Shown piece after piece: positions 24,816-33,596 of a DNA stretch of 34,885 nt (its first letter is position 1; each line of letters starts with the position of its first letter). The stretch is from Methanococcoides alaskense. GTDB taxonomy: Archaea > Halobacteriota > Methanosarcinia > Methanosarcinales > Methanosarcinaceae. Under the pieces are notes generated by a model. It did no database searches. It was not told the DNA's origin and was given only the letters and a program-made list of their open reading frames with translations. The translations under genes were made by a program, and so were the position numbers. The DNA is taken from positions 1-34,885 of the forward strand of contig NZ_JAVDQI010000014.1 in assembly GCF_031454185.1 (NCBI RefSeq), read 5' to 3'.

Positions 24816-25469
24816 ATGGGAAATCAAGAAATTTTTGACAAGCTCAAAAACGCAATAGTAAATCAGGATATTAACGGCTGCCCTGTAATAACACAGGAAG
24901 CACTTGATGCAGGAATTACTGCATTCGACATTATCAATGAAGCACTTGCACCAGGAATGAAGGTCGTAGGCGACAACTTCGAAGCAGCAACTATCTACCT
25001 TCCACAGATCATGATGTCTGCAAAGGCAATGAAGGCTGCAATGGAGATCCTTGAGCCAATTCTCGCAGAAGAGAAAGGCGACGATGAGGGTGTAGGCATG
25101 GCAGTAACTTTCGTACAGGAAGGAGATATTCACGATATCGGTCACCGCCTTGTTACAACAATGCTCGGTGCAAACGGCTTTGAGATCCTTGACCTTGGAA
25201 CAGATATTCCAAACGAGGATGTAGTAGAAGCAATTGCAAAGAACAAGGGTAAGAAAATGCTCCTTGTCGGTTCCGCACTGATGACAACATCAATGCTTGG
25301 CCAGAAAGATGTAGTAAGGTTACTCGAAGAAGAGAACCTCAGGGACTCTGTTAAGATCATGTTCGGTGGCGCACCAGTCACAGATGCATGGATCGCAGAA
25401 TGCGGTGCAGACGGTACAGCCGAAAATGCAGCAGAAGCAGCAAGAGTAGCACTTGAACTTATGGCATAA
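24816..25469 (+). CDS. mtmC: monomethylamine corrinoid protein
   Basis: The 217-residue protein accepts the methyl group from MtmB onto its cobamide and donates it to the coenzyme M methyltransferase MtbA. It has a four-helix cap domain (about 1-90) and a Rossmann cobalamin domain with the base-off motif DIHDIGH (D-x-H-x-x-G), VGSALMTTSMLGQ and FGGAPVTDAWIAE. ATG 24816 is selected because the second copy at 34381 can only start at this position and AAAGGTG (24804-24809 region) is well spaced; in-frame GTG/ATG codons at 24807-24812 fall inside the ribosome site. It precedes mtmB by 17 bases. Confidence 0.96.
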   Translation: MGNQEIFDKLKNAIVNQDINGCPVITQEALDAGITAFDIINEALAPGMKVVGDNFEAATIYLPQIMMSAKAMKAAMEILEPILAEEKGDDEGVGMAVTFVQEGDIHDIGHRLVTTMLGANGFEILDLGTDIPNEDVVEAIAKNKGKKMLLVGSALMTTSMLGQKDVVRLLEEENLRDSVKIMFGGAPVTDAWIAECGADGTAENAAEAARVALELMA

Positions 25470-25486
25470 TATTGGGGGAACAGAGA

Positions 25487-26863
25487 ATGACATTTACAAA
25501 ATCAGTTACTTGCTTTGACTTCTACGACCGAGCACAGAAAGGCGAGAAATGTACCCAGGATGACTGGGATCTGATGACCATTCCAATGAAGGCAATGGAA
25601 CTCAAGCAGAAATACAACCTTGACTTTGGTACCGAGACCGTTCCAACCGACAAGGACCAGATGGAGAGACTATTCAAGGCAGGTTTCGACATGCTCTTAG
25701 ACTGTGGTATCTACTGCACAGACACAAAGAGGATCGTCAAATACACAGAGGACGAGATCTGGGACGCTATCAACAACCCAATGCCAGCATTCCAGCTCGG
25801 TACCGGCAGAGACTCAGTACAGATGAAGAAGAGAGAAGTAGGCGACAAGAGAAAGCCTATAGTACAAGGCGGTCCAACCGGTTCACCAATTTCCGAAGAT
25901 ATGTTCATGCCAATTCACATGAGCTATGCACTCGAGAAGGAAGTAGACACAATTGTTAACGGTGTCATGATGACAGTCCGTGGTAAGCCACCTATACCAG
26001 GCAGCCCATACGAGATCCTCGCAGCAAAGTCCGAAACAAGGCTCATCAGGAACGCAGCATCAATGGCTGGCAGACCTGGTATGGCTGTTTAGGGACCTGA
26101 GACTTCTCTGTCAGCTCAGGGAAATATCGCTTCCGACTGTGTCGGTGGTCAGATGACAAGTGACAGCCACGAAGTATCACAGCTCAACGAGCTTAAGATC
26201 GACCTCGATGCAATCGCAGTTATCGCACACTACAAGGGTAACAGCGACATAATCATGGATGAACAGATGCCTATCTTCGGCGGATACGCTGGCGGTATTG
26301 AGGAAACAACCATTGTAGACATTGCAACCAGCCTTAACTCCATGGTAATGAGCAGTGCAAGCTGGCACCTTGATGGTCCTGTCCACATCAGATGGGGATC
26401 CACCAACACCAGAGAAACCCTCCAGATCGCTGGATGGGCATGTGCAACTCTCAGTGAGTTCACAGACCTTATGACAGGTAACCAGTACTATCCATGTGCA
26501 GGTCCATGTACCGAAATGTGCCTCCTCGAAGCAGCAGCACAGTCCGTAACTGACACATCATCCGGCCGTGAGATCCTCTCAGGTGTCGCAGCAGCAAAGG
26601 GTGTCATCACTGACAAGACAACCGGTATGGAAGCAAGGATGATGGGAGAAGTCGCACGCGCAACAGCAGGTATGGACATCGATTCCGTGAACGCTGTTGT
26701 TAACAACATCGTCAGCTCCTACGAAGGCAACTACGCAAACGCTCCTGAAGGAAAGACATTCCAGGAATGCTATGACGTTGCAACCGTTACACCAACCGAC
26801 GAGTATGTCAAAGTGTACGAAGGCGCAAGAAGGAAACTCGAAGAATTCGGTCTTACATTCTAA
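25487..26863 (+). CDS. mtmB: monomethylamine methyltransferase with pyrrolysine (in-frame UAG)
   Basis: The 458-residue TIM-barrel enzyme moves the methyl group of monomethylamine to MtmC. The frame is interrupted at 26090-26092 by TAG, codon 202, the position of pyrrolysine in the known MtmB. Before it lies GRPGMAV and after it GPETSLSAQGNI, and the frame continues without other stops to TAA. Later motifs include IFGGYAGGIEET, HIRWGSTNTRETL and YYPCAGPCTEMCL. The length of 458 matches the Methanosarcina enzyme. ATG 25487 follows GGGGGAA; an upstream TTG at 25472 is unlikely. It is cotranscribed with mtmC. Standard gene callers would split this into two genes. The pyl genes are not in the window. 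Confidence 0.97.
26090..26092 (+). other. mtmB: pyrrolysine codon (UAG) in mtmB
   Basis: In-frame TAG with full-length homology on both sides. It is the only TAG in frame within any coding sequence annotated here. Confidence 0.96.
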
Positions 26864-26888
26864 GATCAAAACATTACAAAATATCTTT

Positions 26889-26922
26889 TGCCAGCCTATG
26901 TGCTGGCATTCTTTTCTTTTTT
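26889..26922 (+). terminator. mtmCB terminator
   Basis: TGCCAGC (26889-26895) and GCTGGCA (26902-26908) form a perfect 7-bp stem with a 6-nt loop, followed by a T-rich tract to 26922. Confidence 0.88.
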
Positions 26923-27420
26923 GATTATTTTATCATATAGGTACCACATAAAGCACCTATATATTACTGCAAGGATTTTATACGACATTCAATTCCTACA
27001 GAAATTACACTCATCCTATGATTATTACAAGGACAACATTGCATCCTATCCTACTGCATACAGCCTACTGGCAATACAGAAGCCACACATGACCTACAAA
27101 GGCTAACAAACAACTCATAAGTACTACAAGGCTTAAACATAGTTTTCAAATGCTGTGAAGACCCCCAGGCCCTTATACACAGGAATATCTTCTTTAATAC
27201 ATTCAATAATGTCCCGTATATCGAGTAGATACTAAAGGGTAAGTATTTCAAAATAGCATATCATAAATTATAAATGTAATAAATTTAAGTGAACCTTCCC
27301 TGCCTTATTTTTTTAAAATAAAATTGCAGATATTCTTTAAAAATATTTTAATAGCAACTTTCTAATAGAAAATTTTATATTATAGCGTACCAGAAGGACA
27401 TTTCCCTTACAATGCCAACC
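26923..27420. other. gene-free region between mtmB and the permease operon
   Basis: About 500 bases without a supported gene. It contains a recurring TACAAGG-like word (27024-27032, 27093-27102, 27123-27131, with TACTGCAAGG at 26965-26974) and a near-tandem CCTACTGCATACAG / CCTACTGGCAATACAG around 27050-27080. The right part is highly AT-rich. Short frames on both strands lack ribosome sites and recognisable content. Confidence 0.4.
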
Positions 27421-27422
27421 AA

Positions 27423-27432
27423 AAAATATAAA
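27423..27432 (+). promoter_or_regulatory. TATA box of the permease operon
   Basis: AAAATATAAA-type box in an A-rich context. A start near 27450 gives a leader of about 95 bases before the 31-codon gene. Confidence 0.5.
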
Positions 27433-27468
27433 TAATACAATGTAATATGTGGCACAAAATCCCTTGAA

Positions 27469-27539
27469 AAGAGGCAACTCATACCTAAAAGTTGTCCTTT
27501 GAAAGGTAAAGTGGTAACTTACCTCTTATGGAAAAGGTG
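27469..27539 (+). promoter_or_regulatory. structured leader with alternative pairings
   Basis: GGCAACT (27473-27479) pairs with AGTTGTC (27490-27496, one G-U). AGGTAA (27504-27509) pairs with TTACCT (27519-27524). AAGAGG (27469-27474) can instead pair with CCTCTT (27522-27527), which shares CCT with the second hairpin, so the two cannot fully form together. The ribosome site GAAAAGGTG (27531-27539) follows at once. This layout could control translation or readthrough; function is inferred. Confidence 0.4.
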
Positions 27540-27546
27540 CACGAAC

Positions 27547-27642
27547 ATGGATACATGGACTATAATAAATGGAATCATCTATTTGACCTGTTTTGTTTTG
27601 ATAGGTTGGATGTTGTTAGATGCCAGTAAAGTCTCAAAATAA
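27547..27642 (+). CDS. 31-residue single-helix membrane peptide
   Basis: A 31-codon frame starts at ATG 27547, seven bases after AAAGGTG (27533-27539), the same ribosome site used for both mtmC copies, and ends in TAA 23 bases before the permease. Residues about 6-24 form one hydrophobic helix (INGIIYLTCFVLIGWMLL) with a short polar tail, LDASKVSK. I know of no named family. Its place as first gene of the permease operon, the strong ribosome site and the helix suggest a small subunit or assembly factor of the transporter. It is too short for most gene callers. A leader peptide controlling the operon is the alternative. Confidence 0.65.
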   Translation: MDTWTIINGIIYLTCFVLIGWMLLDASKVSK

Positions 27643-27665
27643 TTGTGGTTTTTAAGGAGAGTTAA

Positions 27666-29042
27666 ATGTCTGGAAATACAAATTCGGAACATGCCGGTGT
27701 CGTAAAGACACTCCGACCCTATCACGTATGGGCGCTTGGAGTTGGTATTGTTCTGGTAGGCGAATACATGGGATGGAACTTCACAGTTGCAAAAGGTGGA
27801 ATACTTGGTTCACTCTTTGCACTGCTGGTTGCAGGAACCATGTTTGTAATGGTTTCTTTATGTGCTAGTGAACTAGGATCATCAACTAAACTTGCAGGCG
27901 GACCTTATGATTGGGCAAGATTATTCGTAGGACCTGGTGCAGCTGCACTTGTGGGTCTTGCAGTATACATGGAATTCATTGCCCTGGAATCTGCTGACGC
28001 TATTGTCGTTGCATCCATCACAAGCTCGATCTTCCCGGAGATACAAACATTCCCGGTTACATTGTTAATTATCGCATTCTTAACATTTATGAACTATCGT
28101 GGAGTCGTGGCTGCCCTTAATCTTAACTTTGCACTCACGTTCACTGCACTGATAGCTATTATTGTTTTCTTCTTCGCCAACATTACCGGATTTGCCGGCA
28201 CATGGCATCCAGAATATCTCATATCAGGAGCTATGCCTAACGGTTTTATCGGTATTTTTGCGGCTCTGCAATTTGGACCCTGGTTCTACCTTGGTATCGA
28301 AGGAGCAGCAATGTGTGCAGAAGAATGTAAACATCCAACAAGAGCAGTTCCTCTTGGACAGCAAGCAGGTATGATAACCCTTCTTCTCGGTTCAGGTATG
28401 ACCCTCTACATATGTTCAGGTCTGATACCAGCCGCAGAACTCGGTACTTCAGTATACCCACTCTTTGAAGCAGCAACATCAACAGGTTCAACATTCCTTA
28501 TTGCAGCTCTCGGGATCGGTACACTTTTCACCTGTCTTGCAAGCGCAAACGGTACAGTTTGCGACGCATCACGGTCATGGTTTGCCCTTTCAAGGGATAA
28601 ATTTCTGACAAACTGGTTCGCTGACGTGCATCCACGTTACAGCACCCCATACAGGGCAGTCATTTTCACAATGCCTATCGCGATCGCATTTGCATTTAGT
28701 GGTTTCCTCGATCAGGTCATCACCTTTTCAATCATATCAGGTTTGATCTGCTATGTAATGATACCATTTTCCCTGATCCGCTTCAGGAAGTTATTCCCGG
28801 AGCACAGCCAGAAGGTCCGCCCGTTTGTGGGCCCTCTGCAGCCAACACTTGCATACATTACGATCTTCCTTGCCATTGTGATCATGTCTACCCTTAACTG
28901 GGGATACGGTTTCAACCTTATATTCGGACTATTGTTCTACGTGATAGCATACTTCTACTTCTCGTGGAGATACAAGAGCATTGAGATAAATCACGATTGG
29001 GGAGAAGACCTCGGATGGCCTGAGCCCTCACACAGGAGATAA
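27666..29042 (+). CDS. methylamine permease (APC family, ethanolamine-permease type)
   Basis: The 458-residue membrane protein has about 12 helices of the amino acid/polyamine/organocation family. GIVLVGEYMGWNFTVAKGG in helix 1 is the unwound substrate-binding segment seen in the ethanolamine permease subgroup, and GPWFYLGIEGAAMCAEECKHPTRAVPLG corresponds to helix 6 and the next loop. The position after mtmCB and before a second mtmC suggests monomethylamine uptake, as proposed for permeases in methylamine clusters of Methanosarcina. ATG 27666 follows AAGGAGA. It is flanked by three small membrane-protein genes in the same operon. Substrate is inferred from context only. Confidence 0.85.
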   Translation: MSGNTNSEHAGVVKTLRPYHVWALGVGIVLVGEYMGWNFTVAKGGILGSLFALLVAGTMFVMVSLCASELGSSTKLAGGPYDWARLFVGPGAAALVGLAVYMEFIALESADAIVVASITSSIFPEIQTFPVTLLIIAFLTFMNYRGVVAALNLNFALTFTALIAIIVFFFANITGFAGTWHPEYLISGAMPNGFIGIFAALQFGPWFYLGIEGAAMCAEECKHPTRAVPLGQQAGMITLLLGSGMTLYICSGLIPAAELGTSVYPLFEAATSTGSTFLIAALGIGTLFTCLASANGTVCDASRSWFALSRDKFLTNWFADVHPRYSTPYRAVIFTMPIAIAFAFSGFLDQVITFSIISGLICYVMIPFSLIRFRKLFPEHSQKVRPFVGPLQPTLAYITIFLAIVIMSTLNWGYGFNLIFGLLFYVIAYFYFSWRYKSIEINHDWGEDLGWPEPSHRR

Positions 29043-29055
29043 TGGAGGAAGTAAA

Positions 29056-29319
29056 ATGGTAAATAAGACAAAATATCACAACGACCTCAAAAAGGACGCA
29101 GGCATTATTGTTCTTGTGTTAGGACTATTGTTCTTCTCAGAAACATTTGTCTTTTACAGAATAATGTCAACTCTGTGGGATGCAGTGCCTGAAGTCCGTA
29201 TCATCTTTCCGGTCTACCTCTTGTTCCTGATGCTCCTGCTCGGGATCGAGACAATAGGTTGCATCACTGTGTACAAATCCATAAAGGAACACATGTACGA
29301 CTTTAAGTATTACGAATGA
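29056..29319 (+). CDS. small two-helix membrane protein of the permease operon
   Basis: The 87-residue protein has a charged N-terminus (KTKYHNDLKKDAG), two hydrophobic helices (about 16-35 and 48-72) and a charged tail ending DFKYYE. I recognise no named family. It starts 13 bases after the permease with GGAGG before ATG 29056, so it is made together with the transporter. Its size and layout resemble the small accessory membrane subunits found with some sodium or amine symporters, but this is analogy, not homology. Confidence 0.78.
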   Translation: MVNKTKYHNDLKKDAGIIVLVLGLLFFSETFVFYRIMSTLWDAVPEVRIIFPVYLLFLMLLLGIETIGCITVYKSIKEHMYDFKYYE

Positions 29320-29332
29320 AGGGGATGGAAAT

Positions 29333-29566
29333 ATGGCAAAATCTGAAGAAAAAAGTAGTATGGTCATGCAGATCGCAGATATCCTGTTCATCTTCGTTGT
29401 TGCAGGTATTTGTGTAATAGCTCCTGTAATTATACTTGGAGGAGGAGCTGATACCGGGCCCATGGTGTTCGAATGGAATCCAGTACAATATTTTGGATTG
29501 CTGGCAGTGATCCTTGTATTCTTTGCTGTGATCCTGCGCCACTCTCTTAAGAACTATATATATTAA
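29333..29566 (+). CDS. second small two-helix membrane protein of the permease operon
   Basis: The 77-residue protein has two hydrophobic helices (about 13-35 and 52-68) joined by a Gly-rich, acidic outer loop (GGGADTGPMVFEWNP). The N-terminus is short and charged and the C-terminus is basic (RHSLKNYIY). It starts 13 bases after the previous gene with AAGGGGATGG upstream. It is not obviously similar in sequence to its neighbour. It is the last gene before a strong terminator. The role as a transporter subunit is inferred from synteny. Confidence 0.78.
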   Translation: MAKSEEKSSMVMQIADILFIFVVAGICVIAPVIILGGGADTGPMVFEWNPVQYFGLLAVILVFFAVILRHSLKNYIY

Positions 29567-29580
29567 ATTGACTCCAATTG

Positions 29581-29620
29581 GTTGTGGTTTAATTACCACA
29601 ACTTCTCCTTTTTATCTTTT
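29581..29620 (+). terminator. permease operon terminator
   Basis: GTTGTGGT (29581-29588) and ACCACAAC (29595-29602) form a perfect 8-bp stem with a 6-nt loop, followed by a T-rich run (CTCCTTTTTATCTTTTT). Confidence 0.9.
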
Positions 29621-29780
29621 TACTGCCATTTGAACTTAATTATTATAAGATGTTTTAACTGAACTTCAGTTACATTATCAATAAAAAATAGAAACCTTCA
29701 TATCTAACAAACAATCATTATACCGTTACAAATAAAAGATGAAATGTATCATCTGCAGTATTTTGGGGTAAAGGGGTATA

Positions 29781-30566
29781 ATGAATTCTTCATTGACAGA
29801 TAATATATGGCTTTCTGAGAAAAGGACAAACCTGCTTTTGTTACTTATGGAAGGGCCAAGAGACATAGAACAGATCAAGGTCTCACTTAATGTGACATCT
29901 CGTGGAATGATGCCACAAATAAAAAAGCTGAAAGAAAAAGGTCTCATCGTTGAAGAAGATGAAACTTATAGACTTTCCAATACTGGCAGACTCATAGTCA
30001 GAAACATGCTCCCTTTGATCAACACACTGCGAATGATAAACGAGAACAGGAGTTACTGGGAACAGCATGATATTAACATACTTCCCCCACATCTTTTTAG
30101 GGGACTTCACAACCTTGGCAATTATCTCCTTCTTGAACCTGATCTGAACTATACTTTTGAGATACCAAAAGAATTCACCGAGAACCTATTGAGATCAAAA
30201 GAAATAATGTCCATCATCTCATTTTTCCGCCCTGAATATCCAAAGTTCTATTCCCAACTTGCAGAAAAAGCAGACAGCCTCACACTTTTACTTTCAAGAT
30301 CAGTATTTAAAAGAATGGAGAAGAATTGTGCTTCAGAACTGGAGTTCCTACTTTCGTCAGAAAGCACAAGATTGTATCTATATGAAGGTGAAGGAAGACC
30401 ACCAGCTATCGATGTCTCTGACTGGTTCATGTATGTCAGCTTTTTCAATGAACAGGGACGCTATGATCACAGAGATATAATGAGCTTCGATGAAACCGCT
30501 TTGAAATGGGGAAAAGAGCTTTTCCAGTATTATTGTGACCGATCAACAGAGATAACAGAGATATAA
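29781..30566 (+). CDS. Msr-type methyltransferase regulator, copy 1
   Basis: The 261-residue protein has an N-terminal winged helix (about 8-80; RDIEQIKVSLNVTSRGMMPQIKKLKEKGLI contains the recognition helix) and a C-terminal DUF1724/FilR1-type domain (about 130-250; GRYDHRDIMSFDETALKWGKELFQYY). This is the architecture of the Methanosarcina Msr proteins that control methanol and methylsulfide methyltransferase genes. Next to mtm genes, it probably regulates methylamine genes. ATG 29781 has AAAGGGG upstream. The stop is 15 bases before the second copy, so they are cotranscribed. The effector is unknown. Confidence 0.88.
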   Translation: MNSSLTDNIWLSEKRTNLLLLLMEGPRDIEQIKVSLNVTSRGMMPQIKKLKEKGLIVEEDETYRLSNTGRLIVRNMLPLINTLRMINENRSYWEQHDINILPPHLFRGLHNLGNYLLLEPDLNYTFEIPKEFTENLLRSKEIMSIISFFRPEYPKFYSQLAEKADSLTLLLSRSVFKRMEKNCASELEFLLSSESTRLYLYEGEGRPPAIDVSDWFMYVSFFNEQGRYDHRDIMSFDETALKWGKELFQYYCDRSTEITEI

Positions 30567-30581
30567 AGGAGAATATTCAAG

Positions 30582-31361
30582 ATGCCCATGGAACTTATTG
30601 AAACTATTTTTCTCTCCGAAAAAAGAGAAAATCTTCTCCTTATGCTACTTGATGATCCTGCTGATATCAAAACTATAGATTCTACCCTTGAAGTCACCTC
30701 TTCATCTATACTTCCACAAATAAAAAAACTGAGGGAAATCAGATTTATAGATAAGAATGAGAACGGATCATATGAATTGACCAGTATAGGAAGACTGGTC
30801 GTAGAGAACATGAAACCCCTCTCAAGTATGCTTAAAGTCTTTGATGTAGCCTGTGAATACTGGGATGAAAGAGACCTGACCACAATTCCAGATGAGCTTC
30901 TTGACAATATTGGAAGCCTTGGAAATATTCAATTAATAGTACCTGACCTGGATCACATGTATGAACTTCAGGATGACTTCCTGAATAACATGCAAAAATC
31001 AAACAAAGTATCATCCGTGCTCTCTCTTTACCATCCGAATAACCTTGACCTTTTCAATAAACTGGACACTGCCGGAGTCAATATAGAGATCATACTTACA
31101 GAATCCGTACTTGAAAGAATGCTGAACGATTCCGAAAAGGAGATGGAAGCGTTCCTTAGTTCAAAGAACACCATAATTCTTGTTTGTGAAGATACAATAA
31201 AACCACCTTCATTCAGTGTCACTGATAATTTTATCTACATGAGCCTTTTCAATATTCAAGGCAGATATGATCATCACGACATCATGAGCTTTGAGACCAG
31301 TGCATTAGAATGGGGGGTAATGTTGTTCGAACACTATAAGGCCCTATCCACACCCTATTGA
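30582..31361 (+). CDS. Msr-type methyltransferase regulator, copy 2
   Basis: The 259-residue protein is a paralogue of the preceding gene with the same domain order. It has SEKRENLLLMLLDDPADIKTIDSTLEVTSSSILPQIKKL in the winged helix and GRYDHHDIMSFETSALEWGVMLFEHY at the C-terminus. The two copies are clearly diverged in the middle region, so this is an old duplication; they may act as a pair, as MsrA/MsrB and MsrD/MsrE do in Methanosarcina. ATG 30582 follows AAAGGAG, which begins in the last bases of the first copy. Confidence 0.88.
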   Translation: MPMELIETIFLSEKRENLLLMLLDDPADIKTIDSTLEVTSSSILPQIKKLREIRFIDKNENGSYELTSIGRLVVENMKPLSSMLKVFDVACEYWDERDLTTIPDELLDNIGSLGNIQLIVPDLDHMYELQDDFLNNMQKSNKVSSVLSLYHPNNLDLFNKLDTAGVNIEIILTESVLERMLNDSEKEMEAFLSSKNTIILVCEDTIKPPSFSVTDNFIYMSLFNIQGRYDHHDIMSFETSALEWGVMLFEHYKALSTPY

Positions 31362-31400
31362 ATAAATTTATGTGAATATCACAACGGAAGTGAAACGATA

Positions 31401-33584
31401 ATGAGATGGAAAGATGTGTCATTAAAAGTAAAACTTGTACTATATATTGTAACAGGGGTCTTTCTGATATTATCCGCTTCTACCTCTATTGTCATCACCA
31501 CAGTCACAGAACAGGAAGAACAACTCGCATATCACGACTCCATTCAAAACGCAAAAAGTTTCGCAAATGGCTATAATGCTGATATGAAAGCGGATATGGC
31601 AGTTGCACATACCCTTGCAGCACTTCTGGCCAAATATGATAATGCTGACCGTGGTGAAATAAATGCCATGCTGGAAGAACTATTACTGGAGAATCCAGAA
31701 CTTCTTGCCGTATATGTTGCTTTCGAACCAAACGCTTTTGACGGCCGGGATTCTGAGTTTGTCAATGCTGATGCAACTCACGACGAAACCGGCCGTTTCA
31801 TTCCTTACTGGAACAAGATCGGCGGCGAGATGTTCGTAGAGCCACTTGTAGATTATGATACCCTCGATTATTATCAGCTTACAAAAGAACAGGAACAGGA
31901 TATCATCACAGAACCCTACCTCTACCAGGGCGCTCTTATCGTAAGTTATGATGCACCCATTGTCAGAGATGGAGAGTTCATAGGCATCAGCGGGGTCGAT
32001 GTAGAGCTAAACTATGTCGATGAGACCGTAAGTAGCGTAAAAGCATTTGATACCGGTTATCTGTTCATGGTAAGCAATACCGGAGTGTTACTATCCCATC
32101 CAACGAGAAAGGACTGGATCGGCCTAAGATCAATGGCAGATTTTGATATCCCGATGATAGAAAAAGCTAACAAAGACATCAATAATGGTATTGGAGGACA
32201 CATCGATACCATCGATCCGGTGACCGGAAAAGAAGTGGTAATGTTCTACGAACCCATAGAGACAGGTAAATTCGCTATTGTACTAGTTGTTCCTACCGAA
32301 GAGATGTTAGCCGGAGTGGAATCATTGCGCTCCACTCTGATCACGATCTATACATTCTCCATCATATTCATGGGCGCCATGGCATACTTAATAGCAGTTT
32401 CATTTACAAACAGGATCACCGAGATTGTTATTGATTTTAAGAAGATATCAGGAGCTGCGATAAAAGGGGACCTCGATGCCAGGGCTAATACTGATGTAGA
32501 GATCGACTTTAAGCTCATACCCAAAGGTATGAACGAAATAATGGATGCTTTAACTGGCCATTCCAAAGAATTACAAAATTCATATGAATTGATACGAAAA
32601 ATGGAATCAGCCGTGAACAGCAGTAAAGTTGTGGTATTCTGGTGGAAGTTCGAGCATGAATACCCTGTTGAATTCGTTTCAGATAATGTTGCTCAATTCG
32701 GTTATTCATTGGAAGAGTTCTTATCAGGAAATCTTTTGTATGGCGACATAATTCACAAAGATGACCTGGATAGTGTCTGGTCCGAACTGAATAAATGTGC
32801 AGATGAAGGTCACGATCATTTCCACAAAGACTATCGAATAGTCACCAAAAGTGGAGAAATACGTTGGGTGCATGAAGATACGTTCATACAACGCGATGAT
32901 GAAGGGAAGATCGCATACTTCCAGGGAACGATACTTGATATTACCGAGCGTGTCAAAGCAGAGAAAGCACTGAAGGAAATGGATGAGATAAGAACGAAAG
33001 AGATACATCATCGTATCAAGAACAATCTTCAGGTCGTTTCTGGAATGCTGTATCTGGAATCACTTAACTTCCGTTACCAGGAAGTAATTGATGCATTCAG
33101 GGACAGCGAGAACCGCGTACGTTCGATAGCACTTATACATGAGAAGCTCTACCAGTCAAAGGACCTTGTCAGCCTTGATCTTGGTGACTACATCAAGGAC
33201 CTTACAGACCATCTTTTTCACTCCTATAGAGTAGAGGAAGAAGATGTAGAACTTATTCTCAATGTCGATGATATGTTCCTTGGAATGGATACTGCTGTAC
33301 CTCTTGGAATCATCATAAACGAACTTACATCCAACGCACTCCAGCATGCTTTTGAAAACGGTGTAAAAGGCGAGATATATATCGATTTCTTCAAAAGGGA
33401 AGAGATATTTGAACTTACCATTAGCAATACAGGCAAGAATTTCCCGAAGGATATCGATTTTAAGAATACTGAATCCCTTGGATTGCAGCTTGTGACGAAT
33501 CTCGTTTCCCAGATAGAAGGAGAAGTGGAACTTGATACGACCGACAGGACTACATTTACAATAACTTTCCGTGATGGTAAATAA
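31401..33584 (+). CDS. dCACHE-PAS sensor histidine kinase
   Basis: The 727-residue membrane kinase has a first helix (about 11-32), an extracellular double-CACHE domain (about 40-295; GRFIPYWNK, DYYQLTKEQ, EPYLYQGALIVSYDAPI and GISGVDVEL are typical), a second helix (about 308-333), a HAMP-like linker, a PAS domain with a following C-terminal motif (about 405-515), a HisKA_2 phospho-acceptor region (EIHHRIKNNLQVV with His536/His537) and an ATPase domain (NELTSNALQHA, then ESLGLQLV). HisKA_2 kinases are frequent in Methanosarcinales. Its place between the regulators and mtmC suggests sensing of an outside small molecule, perhaps an amine. It is followed 12 bases later by its response regulator. 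Confidence 0.9.
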   Translation: MRWKDVSLKVKLVLYIVTGVFLILSASTSIVITTVTEQEEQLAYHDSIQNAKSFANGYNADMKADMAVAHTLAALLAKYDNADRGEINAMLEELLLENPELLAVYVAFEPNAFDGRDSEFVNADATHDETGRFIPYWNKIGGEMFVEPLVDYDTLDYYQLTKEQEQDIITEPYLYQGALIVSYDAPIVRDGEFIGISGVDVELNYVDETVSSVKAFDTGYLFMVSNTGVLLSHPTRKDWIGLRSMADFDIPMIEKANKDINNGIGGHIDTIDPVTGKEVVMFYEPIETGKFAIVLVVPTEEMLAGVESLRSTLITIYTFSIIFMGAMAYLIAVSFTNRITEIVIDFKKISGAAIKGDLDARANTDVEIDFKLIPKGMNEIMDALTGHSKELQNSYELIRKMESAVNSSKVVVFWWKFEHEYPVEFVSDNVAQFGYSLEEFLSGNLLYGDIIHKDDLDSVWSELNKCADEGHDHFHKDYRIVTKSGEIRWVHEDTFIQRDDEGKIAYFQGTILDITERVKAEKALKEMDEIRTKEIHHRIKNNLQVVSGMLYLESLNFRYQEVIDAFRDSENRVRSIALIHEKLYQSKDLVSLDLGDYIKDLTDHLFHSYRVEEEDVELILNVDDMFLGMDTAVPLGIIINELTSNALQHAFENGVKGEIYIDFFKREEIFELTISNTGKNFPKDIDFKNTESLGLQLVTNLVSQIEGEVELDTTDRTTFTITFRDGK

Positions 33585-33596
33585 CAAGGTGTCACT

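Noticed and set aside
25472..26863. mtmB as two genes or as a pseudogene interrupted by a stop
   Set aside because: The TAG is at codon 202, the known pyrrolysine position, and homology continues in frame to full length.
26888..27251. Short frames on both strands after mtmB
   Set aside because: The plus frame starts within the terminator stem; the minus frame lacks a ribosome site. Neither looks protein-like.
26864..27546. tRNA for pyrrolysine or other tRNA genes near mtmB
   Set aside because: No cloverleaf-like sequence with a T-loop pattern was found in the gaps, including this one.
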